DNA from: CAMPJU01 sp036675265
GTDB taxonomy: Bacteria; Pseudomonadota; Gammaproteobacteria; Xanthomonadales; Xanthomonadaceae
Assembly (NCBI GenBank): GCA_036675265.1
Contig: JAKFFJ010000070.1
Location: forward strand, 1-42,106
DNA length: 42,106 bases
Reading direction: 5' to 3'
In this document: one piece after another, positions 8,341 to 16,102 of the stretch
Layout: every line of letters begins with the position of its first letter
Position numbering within the stretch: position 1 is the first letter of the stretch
Program-made: the position numbers and the translations under genes
The notes under the pieces: model-generated
Told to the model about the DNA's origin: nothing
Databases searched by the model: none
What the model saw: only the letters and a program-made list of their open reading frames with translations

Positions 8341-10004
8341 CAGCGACCCCCCGTCGCATCGCACTCGATTGCCGCCACCGCGGGCACCAGCCACCAGCCC
8401 CGGCGGTTCGCGCTGCCCACCCGCAGCGCGCGTTCGCGATCGATGCACGGCGCCACCGCGACGTCCTGCACCAGCAGCCAGCGCTTCCCCGGCGCCGCCG
8501 CCTGCCACGCCAAGGCGCGCTGCAGCTGCACGCCGGACGGTACCCTGAAACCGAACGTGGCGGTCGGCCGATCCGCCATCAGCAACTGTTGCTCGCGCCA
8601 TGCGACCAGGCCCAGCTCGGCCCCAGGGCCGATCCTGGCGCCCACCTCCGTCATCAACCCGCGCGAGGACGCCGAGTCGTTCCAGATCGGCGCACCCACC
8701 AGGCCGAACAGCACCCAGGTGCCCGCGAGCATCGCCAGCATCCCGCCGATCGCACGGCGCCGGCCGGCCCAGGCCATCGCGGCCACGCCCCAGGCACCCA
8801 CCGCGGCCAGGAACATCCCGAGGGGTTCGCCTCCTCCCTGCAGGCCCCGCAGCGCCACCAGCCGCTGTTCGAACGCGGGCTCGCCCAGGCACATCGCCAG
8901 CCCCGCGGCGAGGAACGCAAGCGACAGCGACGCCGTGAAGCCAAGGGCGAGAATTCGCGCCGCCGGCCTGCGCACGATGCCGGGCAGCAACGGCGCCAGC
9001 GCCAGGCAGGCCATGGGCAATGCCGGGAGGATGTACATGTCCCGCTTGCCCGACGACAGGGAGAAGAACAGCAGCACCAGCGCCCACCAGGCCAGCGGCA
9101 GCGCGCAACGCGGATCGCGCCGACGCCATCGCCGGCGCCACGCCGGGATTGCCCACGGCAACGCCAATATCGCGGGCAGCCACGTCAGCGCCATCACCTC
9201 GAGGAAGTACCCGGGCGGCTGGTGGTGGTGCCACGCGTCCGCGTAGCGCGTCGCCGTCTGCCGGAACAGGATGTCGCGTGCATAGGCGTCGTATTCCGGC
9301 GCATGGGCGGACACCGCCAGCAGCATCGGCACCAGCCACAGGGCGCACGCGGCCAGGAACGCGAGCGGGCCGAGCCACCAGCGCGCGTCGCGCGCGTGCT
9401 GCCGCACCGGCCAGCCGCGCATCGCGGCGATGCCCGCCGGCAGGAGCATCAGCAGCGCAAGGACGCCGACGCCCTTGGTGATCGTGCCCAGGCCCGCCGC
9501 CGCCCAGCCGAGCACCCACATCCGCCAGTCCGGCCCGCGCAACACGTGGCGCAACAATCCGTAATTGGCCAGGGTGATGAAGAACGTCACCAGCGGATCG
9601 ATCTGCGCCCGCTTCGCCTGCCAGGTGAACTGCAGCGCGAACAGCAGCGCCCACCCGGCATACAGGCCGGTGCGCCGGGTCCACAGGCGCGTGCCGAGAT
9701 CGACGATGCACCACAGCGTGCCCATCGACGCGAACAGCGACGGCAGCAGGAAGGCGACGCGCCAGTTGCCGCAGAGCTGGTACGCGACGGCCTGCAACCA
9801 CATGAACAGCGGCGGCTTGTCCGGATACAGCTCGTCGCCGCGCATCGGGAACAGCCACTGGCCGCTCTCGACCATCTGCCTGGCGGCGAGGGCAAACCGC
9901 GGCTCGTCGGCGGGCCACGGATCGCGCAGCCCCAGGCCCGCGCCGAGCACGAGCAGGGCGACGAACCAGAACAGCCAGGTGTCGCGGGCGCCCGCCTTGA
10001 GCAT
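8340..10004 (-). CDS. ArnT-like glycosyltransferase (GT83/PMT family), polytopic membrane protein
   Basis: A 554-residue inner-membrane transferase that uses a polyprenyl-phosphate sugar as donor on the periplasmic side. Seen: a first membrane helix (LFWFVALLVLGAGLGL), then the catalytic first loop DPWPADEPRFALAARQMVESGQWLFPMRGDELYPDKPPLFMWLQA, the signature of the ArnT/PMT superfamily, with the acidic pair near residue 33. About ten further helices follow, including LLFFSLSSGKRDMYILPALPMACLALAPLL, and a soluble C-terminal domain of about 120 residues. ArnT itself adds 4-amino-arabinose to lipid A, but many relatives transfer other sugars, so specificity is open. First gene of the glycan run, 38 nt after rsmB; TATCAT lies 6 nt before its ATG. 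Confidence 0.85.
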   Translation of the reverse strand: MLKAGARDTWLFWFVALLVLGAGLGLRDPWPADEPRFALAARQMVESGQWLFPMRGDELYPDKPPLFMWLQAVAYQLCGNWRVAFLLPSLFASMGTLWCIVDLGTRLWTRRTGLYAGWALLFALQFTWQAKRAQIDPLVTFFITLANYGLLRHVLRGPDWRMWVLGWAAAGLGTITKGVGVLALLMLLPAGIAAMRGWPVRQHARDARWWLGPLAFLAACALWLVPMLLAVSAHAPEYDAYARDILFRQTATRYADAWHHHQPPGYFLEVMALTWLPAILALPWAIPAWRRRWRRRDPRCALPLAWWALVLLFFSLSSGKRDMYILPALPMACLALAPLLPGIVRRPAARILALGFTASLSLAFLAAGLAMCLGEPAFEQRLVALRGLQGGGEPLGMFLAAVGAWGVAAMAWAGRRRAIGGMLAMLAGTWVLFGLVGAPIWNDSASSRGLMTEVGARIGPGAELGLVAWREQQLLMADRPTATFGFRVPSGVQLQRALAWQAAAPGKRWLLVQDVAVAPCIDRERALRVGSANRRGWWLVPAVAAIECDATGGR

Positions 10005-10010
10005 CGCCCG

Positions 10011-10016
10011 ATGATA
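10011..10016 (-). promoter_or_regulatory. -10-like element for the ArnT-like gene, leaderless spacing
   Basis: Minus-strand TATCAT ends 6 nt before the ATG, in the 38-nt gap after rsmB. It has no Shine-Dalgarno sequence and no clear -35. It would start the four-gene glycan unit independently of def-fmt-rsmB. Confidence 0.42.
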
Positions 10017-10042
10017 AGCGGCGCCGCACAGGACCGCGGGCG

Positions 10043-11344
10043 TCAGTCCTTGCGGATCCTGGCGTAGAAGAAGCCGTCCATGCCGCCTTCGCCCGGCAGC
10101 CGCTGGCGGCCTGCACCGCCCTGGCGGCCAAAACGCTCGTCCAGCGGTTCGGCACGCGCATCGGCCGTGCGCGCCAGGAAGGCATCGACCTGTCCTGCAT
10201 TCTCGGCCTTCAGGATCGAACAGGTCGCATAAAGCAGCACCCCGCCCGGTGCGAGCACCTGCCAGCAGGCATCGAGCAGGCGCGCCTGCAGCGCCGCCAG
10301 CGACGCCACGTCGGACGCACGACGATGCAGCAGGATGTCCGGCTGCCGACGGATCACGCCGGTCGCGGTGCACGGCGCATCGAGCAGCACCGCGTCGAAC
10401 GGCTTGCCGTCCCACCACGCATCGGGTGTCGCCGCGTCGGCCGCCTGCAATGTCGTGGCGGCACCCACGCCCAGCCGTTCCAAGCCGGCGCGCACGCGGG
10501 CCAGCCGGGCGGCATCGACATCGAGCGCAACCAGTCGCAACGACGGATCGCGCTCCAGCAGGTGCGCCGCCTTGCCACCCGGCGCGGCGCAGGCATCGAG
10601 CACGCGCGCGCCAGGGGTGGGCGCCATCGCATCCGCCACCTGCTGGGCGGACCCGTCCTGCACCGACACGTCGCCCGTGTCGAAGCCCGGCAGCAGCGCG
10701 ACCGCCACCGGCGTGTCAAGGCGCAACCCGTCCTCGAGCGCGTCATCGAACACGCAGTCGATCCCGATTGCCGCCAGCCGAGCGGCATACGCGTCGCGCG
10801 TTCCGCGAATCCGGTTCACACGCAGCCACATCGGGGCCTGTTCGGCGCTCGCGGCGAAGATCGCCGCTGCCTCGCCGGGCCAGTCCGCGACGACCTGCGC
10901 GCGCAGCCAATCCGGCCAGTGCGCCTGCGGCTCCACCGCGGGCAATCCCTCGCGCTGCGCGCGCCGCAGCATCGCGTTGACCAGCTTGGCCTGGTGCTGC
11001 CGTCCCAGCACGCGCGCGGCTTCCACCGTCGCGGCGACGGCCGCATGCGCCGGCAACCCGATCCGCAACTGCGCGAACCCCACGTAGAGCAGCGCCCGCA
11101 ATGGGCCATCGCGGCGGCCTGGCGGCTTCTGCATCCAGGCACGCAACGCCGCGTCGTAGCGCGCAGGCTCGCGCAGCACCGCATGGCAGATCGCCTCGAC
11201 CAGCGCGCGGTCGCGCACATCGACGATCGCGGGCAGTGCCGCCGCCAGCTCCACCTTCAGGGAACGTCCGCCGTGCAGCACCGCGTCCAGCACCCGCGCC
11301 GCCACGGCACGCGTGGCGACACCCGGCGCCTCAGCGCCTTGCAT
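10043..11344 (-). CDS. rsmB: 16S rRNA (cytosine-967-C5)-methyltransferase RsmB
   Basis: SAM-dependent enzyme that methylates C967 of 16S rRNA. The 433-residue protein has the N-terminal NusB-like RNA-binding domain (residues 10-135, including LVEAICHAVLREPARYDAAL and VNAMLRRAQREGLP), then a Rossmann methyltransferase with VLDACAAPGGKAAHLLE (SAM binding). The two catalytic cysteines are visible: C325 in LLDAPCTATGVIRRQPD and C375 in LLYATCSILKAENAGQ, matching the positions known for the E. coli enzyme. The start (ATG) overlaps the 3' end of fmt by 14 nt, so def-fmt-rsmB forms one unit, as in many gammaproteobacteria. Confidence 0.96.
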   Translation of the reverse strand: MQGAEAPGVATRAVAARVLDAVLHGGRSLKVELAAALPAIVDVRDRALVEAICHAVLREPARYDAALRAWMQKPPGRRDGPLRALLYVGFAQLRIGLPAHAAVAATVEAARVLGRQHQAKLVNAMLRRAQREGLPAVEPQAHWPDWLRAQVVADWPGEAAAIFAASAEQAPMWLRVNRIRGTRDAYAARLAAIGIDCVFDDALEDGLRLDTPVAVALLPGFDTGDVSVQDGSAQQVADAMAPTPGARVLDACAAPGGKAAHLLERDPSLRLVALDVDAARLARVRAGLERLGVGAATTLQAADAATPDAWWDGKPFDAVLLDAPCTATGVIRRQPDILLHRRASDVASLAALQARLLDACWQVLAPGGVLLYATCSILKAENAGQVDAFLARTADARAEPLDERFGRQGGAGRQRLPGEGGMDGFFYARIRKD

Positions 11345-12239
11345 TCACCCAGTCCGCGGCGGTGATCGCGCGGCCGCCCTCGCGCTGCAGCATGGTGATC
11401 CGCAGTGCGCCGTCGCCGCAGGCGACGTCGATGCCGTCCTTGCCGGCGACCAGCAGCGTCCCGGGCGTCGCCTTGTGCGCGAGCGCCATCGGCCGCGCGG
11501 CGTGGATGCGCACGCGCTCGCCTTCCAGCAGCGCCTCGGCCATCGGCCAGGGATTGAACGCGCGCACCTTGCGCGCCAGCACGTCGGCGGGCTGGCGCCA
11601 GTCGAGCTTGCCTTCGTGTTTTTCCAGCTTGTGCGCGTAGGCGACGCGGCCGTCGGTCGGCTGCGGGATCGCCACCGGCCTGATGCCGGCGCGCAGCAGG
11701 CCGAGCCCGTCGGACAGGGTCTGCGCACCCAGCCGCGCCAGGCGGTCGTGCAACTGCCCGGCGGTCTCGCCCTCGCCGATCGGCGTCTTCTGGCACAACA
11801 GGACCGGCCCGGTGTCCAGGCCCTGCTCCATCTGCATCAGGCAAACGCCCGTCTCGCGGTCGCCAGCCTCGATCGCGCGCTGGATCGGCGCGGCCCCACG
11901 CCAGCGCGGCAGCAACGAGGCATGCACGTTCCAGCAGCCGTACCGCGGGATCTCCAGGATCTTCGGCGGCAGCAGCAACCCGTAGGCCACCACCACCATG
12001 ACGTCCGGCTTGAGCGCGCGCAGCACGTCCCGCGAAAGCCGGGTGCGCAGCGTCTCCGGTTGCAGGACGTCGATGCCGCGTGCCAGCGCTTCGACCTTGA
12101 CCGGCGAGGCCTGCACCCCGCGTCCGCGACCAGCGGGCCGGTCGGGCTGCGTGTACACCGCGACGACTTCACCGCGGTCGAGCACCGCGCGCAACGAGGG
12201 CACGGCGAATTCCGGCGTGCCTGCGAAAACGATCCTCAT
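11331..12239 (-). CDS. fmt: Methionyl-tRNA formyltransferase
   Basis: Formylates the amino group of Met-tRNA(fMet) with 10-formyl-THF to make the initiator. The 302-residue product has the N-terminal Rossmann-type domain (MRIVFAGTPEFAVPSL), the formyl-transfer block WNVHASLLPRWRGAAPIQRAI (with the Asn and His of the active site), METGLDTG-like MEQGLDTGPVL, and the C-terminal OB-fold tRNA-binding domain from about residue 205. Length is typical. It lies 43 nt after def and overlaps rsmB by 14 nt. Confidence 0.97.
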   Translation of the reverse strand: MRIVFAGTPEFAVPSLRAVLDRGEVVAVYTQPDRPAGRGRGVQASPVKVEALARGIDVLQPETLRTRLSRDVLRALKPDVMVVVAYGLLLPPKILEIPRYGCWNVHASLLPRWRGAAPIQRAIEAGDRETGVCLMQMEQGLDTGPVLLCQKTPIGEGETAGQLHDRLARLGAQTLSDGLGLLRAGIRPVAIPQPTDGRVAYAHKLEKHEGKLDWRQPADVLARKVRAFNPWPMAEALLEGERVRIHAARPMALAHKATPGTLLVAGKDGIDVACGDGALRITMLQREGGRAITAADWVNARR

Positions 12240-12282
12240 CGTCGGTCAACGGGCGTCGGGAAACCGGGGCCGCGGGCGCGGC

Positions 12283-12798
12283 CTACGCGGCGGCCTGGCG
12301 ACGGGCCTTGGCCAGCTTCTTGCGCACCATCTCGCGCTTGAGCGGGGACAGGTAGTCCACGAACAGCTTGCCTTCCAGGTGGTCCATCTCGTGCTGGATG
12401 CACACCGCCAGCAATCCGTCGACGTCGAGTTCGAACGGCTGGCCGTCGCGGCCGGTGGCCCGCACGCGGATGCGGTCGGCGCGGGTCACGTCGGCAAAGA
12501 TGCCGGGGACCGACAGGCAGCCTTCCTGGCAGACCTGCTCGCCTTCGCGTTCCAGGATTTCGGGATTGACGAACACCAGGGGCCGGTCCTTCTCCTCGGA
12601 CACGTCGATGACCATGAAGCGCTCGTGCACGTCGACCTGGCTCGCGGCCAGGCCGATGCCCGGCGCGGCGTACATGGTCTCGAACATGTCGTCGAGCAAC
12701 TGCTGGAACGCGGCGGCGGTGACCTGCGCCACGTCGACCGGGCGCGCCTTGGTGCGCAACCGCGGGTCGGGGAATTCGAGGATGTCGAGCAGGGCCAT
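12283..12798 (-). CDS. def: Peptide deformylase
   Basis: Metalloprotease that removes the formyl group from new N-terminal methionines. The 171-residue protein carries all three family motifs: GIGLAASQ (around residue 45), EGCLSVPG (metal-binding Cys) and QHEMDHLEG (two metal-binding His and catalytic Glu). The frame remains open upstream for 55 codons, but homology starts at MALLDILEFPDPRLR, so the ATG complement at 12796-12798 is the start. There is no clear Shine-Dalgarno sequence. A TACAAT -10-like hexamer lies at 12876-12881 on the same strand. It is divergent from the LysM-protein gene and first in the def-fmt-rsmB unit. Confidence 0.97.
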   Translation of the reverse strand: MALLDILEFPDPRLRTKARPVDVAQVTAAAFQQLLDDMFETMYAAPGIGLAASQVDVHERFMVIDVSEEKDRPLVFVNPEILEREGEQVCQEGCLSVPGIFADVTRADRIRVRATGRDGQPFELDVDGLLAVCIQHEMDHLEGKLFVDYLSPLKREMVRKKLAKARRQAAA

Positions 12799-12875
12799 GG
12801 GGGAGTTCACCGGGACTGCCGGGGACCGGCACCCCGAAACGGGGGCATGGGTCACATCTGCGGAAGAGTGCCGCC

Positions 12876-12881
12876 ATTGTA
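12876..12881 (-). promoter_or_regulatory. Possible -10 element of def
   Basis: Minus-strand TACAAT (5 of 6) lies about 78 bp upstream of the def ATG in the 154-bp divergent gap. No convincing -35 is seen at 16-18 bp. Confidence 0.3.
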
Positions 12882-12893
12882 GCGCCGAAACCC

Positions 12894-12924
12894 TTGCAAG
12901 GGGCCGGCTTTTCGGGGTTATAGT
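12894..12924 (+). promoter_or_regulatory. Likely promoter of the LysM-protein gene
   Basis: TTGCAA (12894-12899) and TATAGT (12919-12924) are separated by 19 bp, and transcription would begin near 12931, about 22 nt before the ATG. An AGGGGA ribosome-binding sequence lies at 12938-12943. Confidence 0.4.
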
Positions 12925-12952
12925 GCCTTTCACCTGCAGGGGAATCAGGTAG

Positions 12953-14134
12953 ATGGCAGCCATGTTTAAGCGCCTTTCTCACGCATCTCGCACCATCGCT
13001 GCGGCAGCATTGCTGACCTTCGCGGCGCATGCGCTCGCCCAGGACCTGGTCGAGGGCCACCCCGACACCTACGTGGTGCAGGAGGGCGACACCCTCTGGA
13101 CCATCGCCGGCAAGTTCCTGCAGCGCCCGTGGCTGTGGCCGGAAATCTGGCAGGCCAACCCGCAGATCTCGAACCCGCACGCCATCTTCCCGGGCGACGT
13201 GATCAGCCTGGCCTACGGCGAGCGCACGGTCGCCACGGTCGAGGCCGGCCCGCGGCTCGCGTCCGTGTCGCCGGTCAATGCGATCCCCCTGTCCGAAATC
13301 GAACCGTTCCTGAAGGACCTGCGCGTCGTCGACGGCTTCGAGCACCTGCCCTACGTGGTGGCGCTGGAGGAAGACCGGCTGCGCGGGACCGCCGGCAACG
13401 TCGCCTACGTGCGGGGCCTGACGGACGCGCGTCCGGGCGAACGCTTCACCCTGGTCCGCCCGACCGTGAAGTACACCTACATCGACCGCGCGGCGCTGTG
13501 CTGCGACCTGCACCAGGTCAGCGACCTCGACCATCGCGGCAAGGAACACATCGACTGGCAGCGCTTCTGGAGCAACGCGTACTTCCCGGACAAGGGTTCG
13601 GCGGTGCTGGGCTACGAATTGATGCGCGTGAACGGCGGCACCGTCACCCGTGGCGCGGTCGGCGGCATCGAGGTCGCCACGCTGCTGCTCGACGAGGCCG
13701 GTTACGAAGTGCGCCCGGGCGACCGCCTGGTGCGCGTGGATCCGCAGCCTTACGACCTGACCTTCTTCCCGCATGCCCCCAGCGTCCAGCACGACTATGG
13801 CCGGTTGCAGGTCATGGCCGTCGCCGAGGGCCTGACGACCGCGGGGCCGCGCAGCGTCGTGGCGCTGTCGGGCGGTTCGCGCCAGGGCATCGACAACGGC
13901 ACCGTGTTCTCCATCTGGCGCGTGGGCAGCAACGTCGTCGATCCGATCGAATACAAGTGGGGTCGCTCGGACGACACCGTCGGCTTCGACGCCAAGGTGC
14001 GCCTGCCGGACGAGTACGCCGGCCACGTCATGGTGTTCCGCACCTTCGACAACGTCAGCTACGGCCTGGTGATGGACAGCATCCGTCCCACCCAGGTCGG
14101 GTACGAGCTCAAGCATCCCGACGCGCCTTATTGA
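12953..14134 (+). CDS. Exported LysM-domain protein
   Basis: A 393-residue secreted or periplasmic protein. It has a signal peptide (ASRTIAAAALLTFAAHALA, cleavage probably after residue 29), one LysM peptidoglycan-binding module at about residues 39-90 (YVVQEGDTLWTIAGKFLQRPWLWPEIWQANPQISNPHAIFPGDVI), and a long C-terminal region of unknown fold, with a second segment (GGTVTRGAVGGIEVATLLL...RPGDRLVRVD) typical of LysM proteins encoded next to dprA. It probably binds peptidoglycan; no catalytic domain is seen. I chose the ATG at 12953 because AGGGGA is 9 nt upstream; the ATG at 12962 is the alternative. It is the first gene of the LysM-dprA-smg-topA row, but repeats and a palindrome separate it from dprA. 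Confidence 0.88.
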   Translation: MAAMFKRLSHASRTIAAAALLTFAAHALAQDLVEGHPDTYVVQEGDTLWTIAGKFLQRPWLWPEIWQANPQISNPHAIFPGDVISLAYGERTVATVEAGPRLASVSPVNAIPLSEIEPFLKDLRVVDGFEHLPYVVALEEDRLRGTAGNVAYVRGLTDARPGERFTLVRPTVKYTYIDRAALCCDLHQVSDLDHRGKEHIDWQRFWSNAYFPDKGSAVLGYELMRVNGGTVTRGAVGGIEVATLLLDEAGYEVRPGDRLVRVDPQPYDLTFFPHAPSVQHDYGRLQVMAVAEGLTTAGPRSVVALSGGSRQGIDNGTVFSIWRVGSNVVDPIEYKWGRSDDTVGFDAKVRLPDEYAGHVMVFRTFDNVSYGLVMDSIRPTQVGYELKHPDAPY

Positions 14135-14135
14135 T

Positions 14136-14211
14136 CCCGGATTGCGGCGCTTCGCGCCTCCATCCGGGCTACGGGCTGTCGTAGCCCGGAGGCAGCGCAG
14201 CGGAATCCGGG
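14136..14211. repeat. Inverted dispersed repeat with CCCGGATT/GTAGCCCGGA arms
   Basis: Just after the LysM-protein stop, 14136-14173 and 14180-14211 form an imperfect inverted repeat. Outer CCCGGATT/AATCCGGG and inner TCCGGGCTACG/CGTAGCCCGGA tracts match; the middle diverges. A single degenerate copy (GTAGCCCGGATGCAGCG...) occurs at 38229-38257. This is an intergenic repeat family distinct from the GTGG/GTAG arms above. Confidence 0.75.
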
Positions 14212-14230
14212 TTCCCCCACGGACCTCCGC

Positions 14231-14252
14231 GACGGCGCCCTAGGGCGCCGTC
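14231..14252. terminator. 22-bp perfect palindrome upstream of dprA, possible terminator
   Basis: A perfect 11+11 bp palindrome with arms GACGGCGCCCT and AGGGCGCCGTC, followed by TTCGTT. It could form a tight hairpin ending transcription from the LysM gene or acting in the dprA leader. There is no proper U-tract, so the call is tentative. Confidence 0.4.
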
Positions 14253-14277
14253 TTCGTTCGCGGCCGACGCTGGGCGG

Positions 14278-15444
14278 ATGACGAACGATCCACATGACGC
14301 ACTGCTGCGCCTCCTCGCCGCCGGCGGTCCCGCCGAGCCACGGCGACGCCTGCTGGACGCCTGCACGACGCCCGCCGCCGCGCTCGCGTCCGGTGTCGCC
14401 ACGTGGCGCGCGCATGGCCTGTCGGCGGAACAGGTCGCCGCACTGTGCCAACCCGACGGCACAGCAATCGAACGCGCGAAGGCGTGGCTCGGCGGCGACC
14501 CCGCGCGCCACCTGGTCGGCTGGCACGATCCCGACTACCCCGAGCTGTTGCGGCGCATGCCCGGCGCACCGGTCGCGCTGTTCGTCGCGGGCGATCCCGC
14601 GCGGCTGTGGCATCCGGCGGTCGCGGTGGTGGGCAGCCGTGCACCCACCGCGGGTGGCCGCGATCACGCGATGGCGTTCGCACGCGCCTTCGCCGCCGCA
14701 GGACTCGCCGTCACCAGCGGCCTCGCCGCGGGCATCGACACCGCCGCGCACCTCGGCGCACTCCAAGCACGTGGCCTCACCGTCGCCGTCCTCGGCACCG
14801 GGCCCGACATCGCCTTCCCGCGCGGCAACGCCGGCCTGCTGGAACGCATCGCGCACGAAGGCGCGGTCGTCAGCGAGCACCTGCCCGGCACCGGCGGCAA
14901 ACGCCAACACTTTCCCAGCCGCAACCGGATCATCGCCGGCCTCTCGCTGGGCACGCTGGTGATCGAAGCCGCGTACCGCTCCGGCGCGCTGATCACCGCG
15001 CGCCTGGCCGCCGATGCCGGTCGCGAAGTCATGGCGCTGCCCGGCTCCATCCGCAACCCGATGGCCCGCGGGTGCCACCGGCTGATCCGCGATGGCGCGG
15101 CACTGGTCGAGCAGCCACGGGAAGTGATCGACGCGCTCGCCGCGCCGGCGGCCGCCCTGGCGGATGCCTTGCGCGGTCGCCTGGCCACCCCCATACAGGG
15201 AACCGTGACCGGCGTCGTGGAACGCGATGACGGCGCCGCTGGAGGCACGCATCCCGCCGGCCTCGGCGATTCGCCCGACTACAAGCGGTTGTGGCGCGAA
15301 CTCGGTCACGACCCAATGGATATGGATGGACTCGTCTCACGGACCGGATTGACGGCCGCGGAACTTGCCTCCATGCTGCTGGTCATGGAGCTTGAGGGCC
15401 GCGTCGATTCCCAACACGGCCGCTACACGAGAAGAGGTTCCTGA
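14278..15444 (+). CDS. dprA: DNA processing protein DprA (Smf)
   Basis: Binds incoming single-stranded DNA during natural transformation and loads RecA on it. The 388-residue protein has an N-terminal helical region (1-75), then the Rossmann-like DprA core with AVVGSRAPTAGG, VTSGLAAGIDTAAHLGAL, VAVLGTGPDIAFPRGN and GGKRQHFPSRNRIIAGLSLGTLVIEAAYRSGALITARLAADAGREVMALPG. It ends in a C-terminal winged-helix (DML1-like) domain (around 318-385, SPDYKRLWRELGHDPMDMDGLVSRTGLTAAELASMLLVMELEGRV). The ATG at 14278 has no clear ribosome-binding site. smg follows after 36 nt. Confidence 0.95.
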   Translation: MTNDPHDALLRLLAAGGPAEPRRRLLDACTTPAAALASGVATWRAHGLSAEQVAALCQPDGTAIERAKAWLGGDPARHLVGWHDPDYPELLRRMPGAPVALFVAGDPARLWHPAVAVVGSRAPTAGGRDHAMAFARAFAAAGLAVTSGLAAGIDTAAHLGALQARGLTVAVLGTGPDIAFPRGNAGLLERIAHEGAVVSEHLPGTGGKRQHFPSRNRIIAGLSLGTLVIEAAYRSGALITARLAADAGREVMALPGSIRNPMARGCHRLIRDGAALVEQPREVIDALAAPAAALADALRGRLATPIQGTVTGVVERDDGAAGGTHPAGLGDSPDYKRLWRELGHDPMDMDGLVSRTGLTAAELASMLLVMELEGRVDSQHGRYTRRGS

Positions 15445-15480
15445 CCCCCACGGCGCCGGCTGCGGCGCAGGCCGAGGGCA

Positions 15481-15972
15481 ATGAAAGAGAGCATCCTGGA
15501 CGTCCTGCTTTACCTGTTCGAGCATTACTTCACCGAAGACGCGGCACCGCCGCTCGGGGACCGCGACTCCCTCGCCACCAGCCCCCTGTTCAGCGAGCTC
15601 ACCCAGGCCGGTTTCAGCCCGGCCGAGATCCACAAGGCCTTCGACTGGCTCGACGCCCTGGCCGAACAGCGCCCGGACGCCAGGGCCCCGCGCACCGACG
15701 GCCCCACCCGCGTCTACTTCGGCCCCGAGCTCGACAAGCTCGACACCGAATGCCGTGGTTTCCTCCTGTTCCTGGAGCAGCGCGGCGTCCTGGACGCCGA
15801 CCAGCGCGAGCTGGTGCTCGACCGGGCCCTGGCCCTGGACCAGGACGAACTGGACCTGGACGACCTGAAATGGGTCGTGCTGATGGTCCTGTTCAACCAG
15901 CCGGGCAGCGAGGCCGCCTACGCGTGGATGGAGACCCAGATGTTCCTGGACGAGCCCGAGCCGGTCCACTGA
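15481..15972 (+). CDS. smg: Smg family protein (DUF494)
   Basis: A 163-residue cytoplasmic protein of the Smg/DUF494 family, almost always next to dprA in gammaproteobacteria; its function is not established. Seen: MKESILDVLLYLFEHYF at the start, then an acidic helical body and the conserved end DLDDLKWVVLMVLFNQPGSEAAYAWMETQMF. GAGGGC lies just before the ATG as a ribosome-binding site. topA follows after 130 bp. The reading is secure by sequence and position. Confidence 0.94.
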   Translation: MKESILDVLLYLFEHYFTEDAAPPLGDRDSLATSPLFSELTQAGFSPAEIHKAFDWLDALAEQRPDARAPRTDGPTRVYFGPELDKLDTECRGFLLFLEQRGVLDADQRELVLDRALALDQDELDLDDLKWVVLMVLFNQPGSEAAYAWMETQMFLDEPEPVH

Positions 15973-16060
15973 CCGGCCCCCGGGGGCACCGCCCACCCCC
16001 GATCGCTTGACGGGCCCCATGGCCCCGTGTCACCACTAATAAAGAGAGTCCCCCCACCAG

Positions 16061-16085
16061 ACGCCCGTGGCCCCGCCGCGGGCGT
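16061..16085 (+). terminator. Hairpin between smg and topA, possible weak terminator or attenuator
   Basis: Arms ACGCCCG (16061-16067) and CGGGCGT (16079-16085) with an 11-nt loop lie just upstream of the topA ATG. There is no U-tract. It may limit read-through from dprA-smg; evidence is weak. Confidence 0.25.
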
Positions 16086-16102
16086 TGCCTTCTACGGACG
16101 CC

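Noticed and set aside
8589..10067. Arg/Gln/His-rich plus-strand frame opposite the ArnT-like gene
   Set aside because: Typical antisense frame; no motif and no start signal.
7432..10200. 922-codon minus-strand frame spanning two genes
   Set aside because: Only its last 302 residues, from MQLHYCRIQGGNFGDD, are a real protein (pyruvyltransferase family); the rest is the wrong frame of the ArnT-like gene.
12236..14116. 626-codon minus-strand frame opposite the LysM gene
   Set aside because: Composition is that of an antisense shadow; the plus strand has signal peptide plus LysM and def lies in another frame.
14231..14252. Palindrome as a LexA or other repressor site
   Set aside because: The sequence is a GC-only palindrome unlike known LexA boxes; a hairpin role is simpler.
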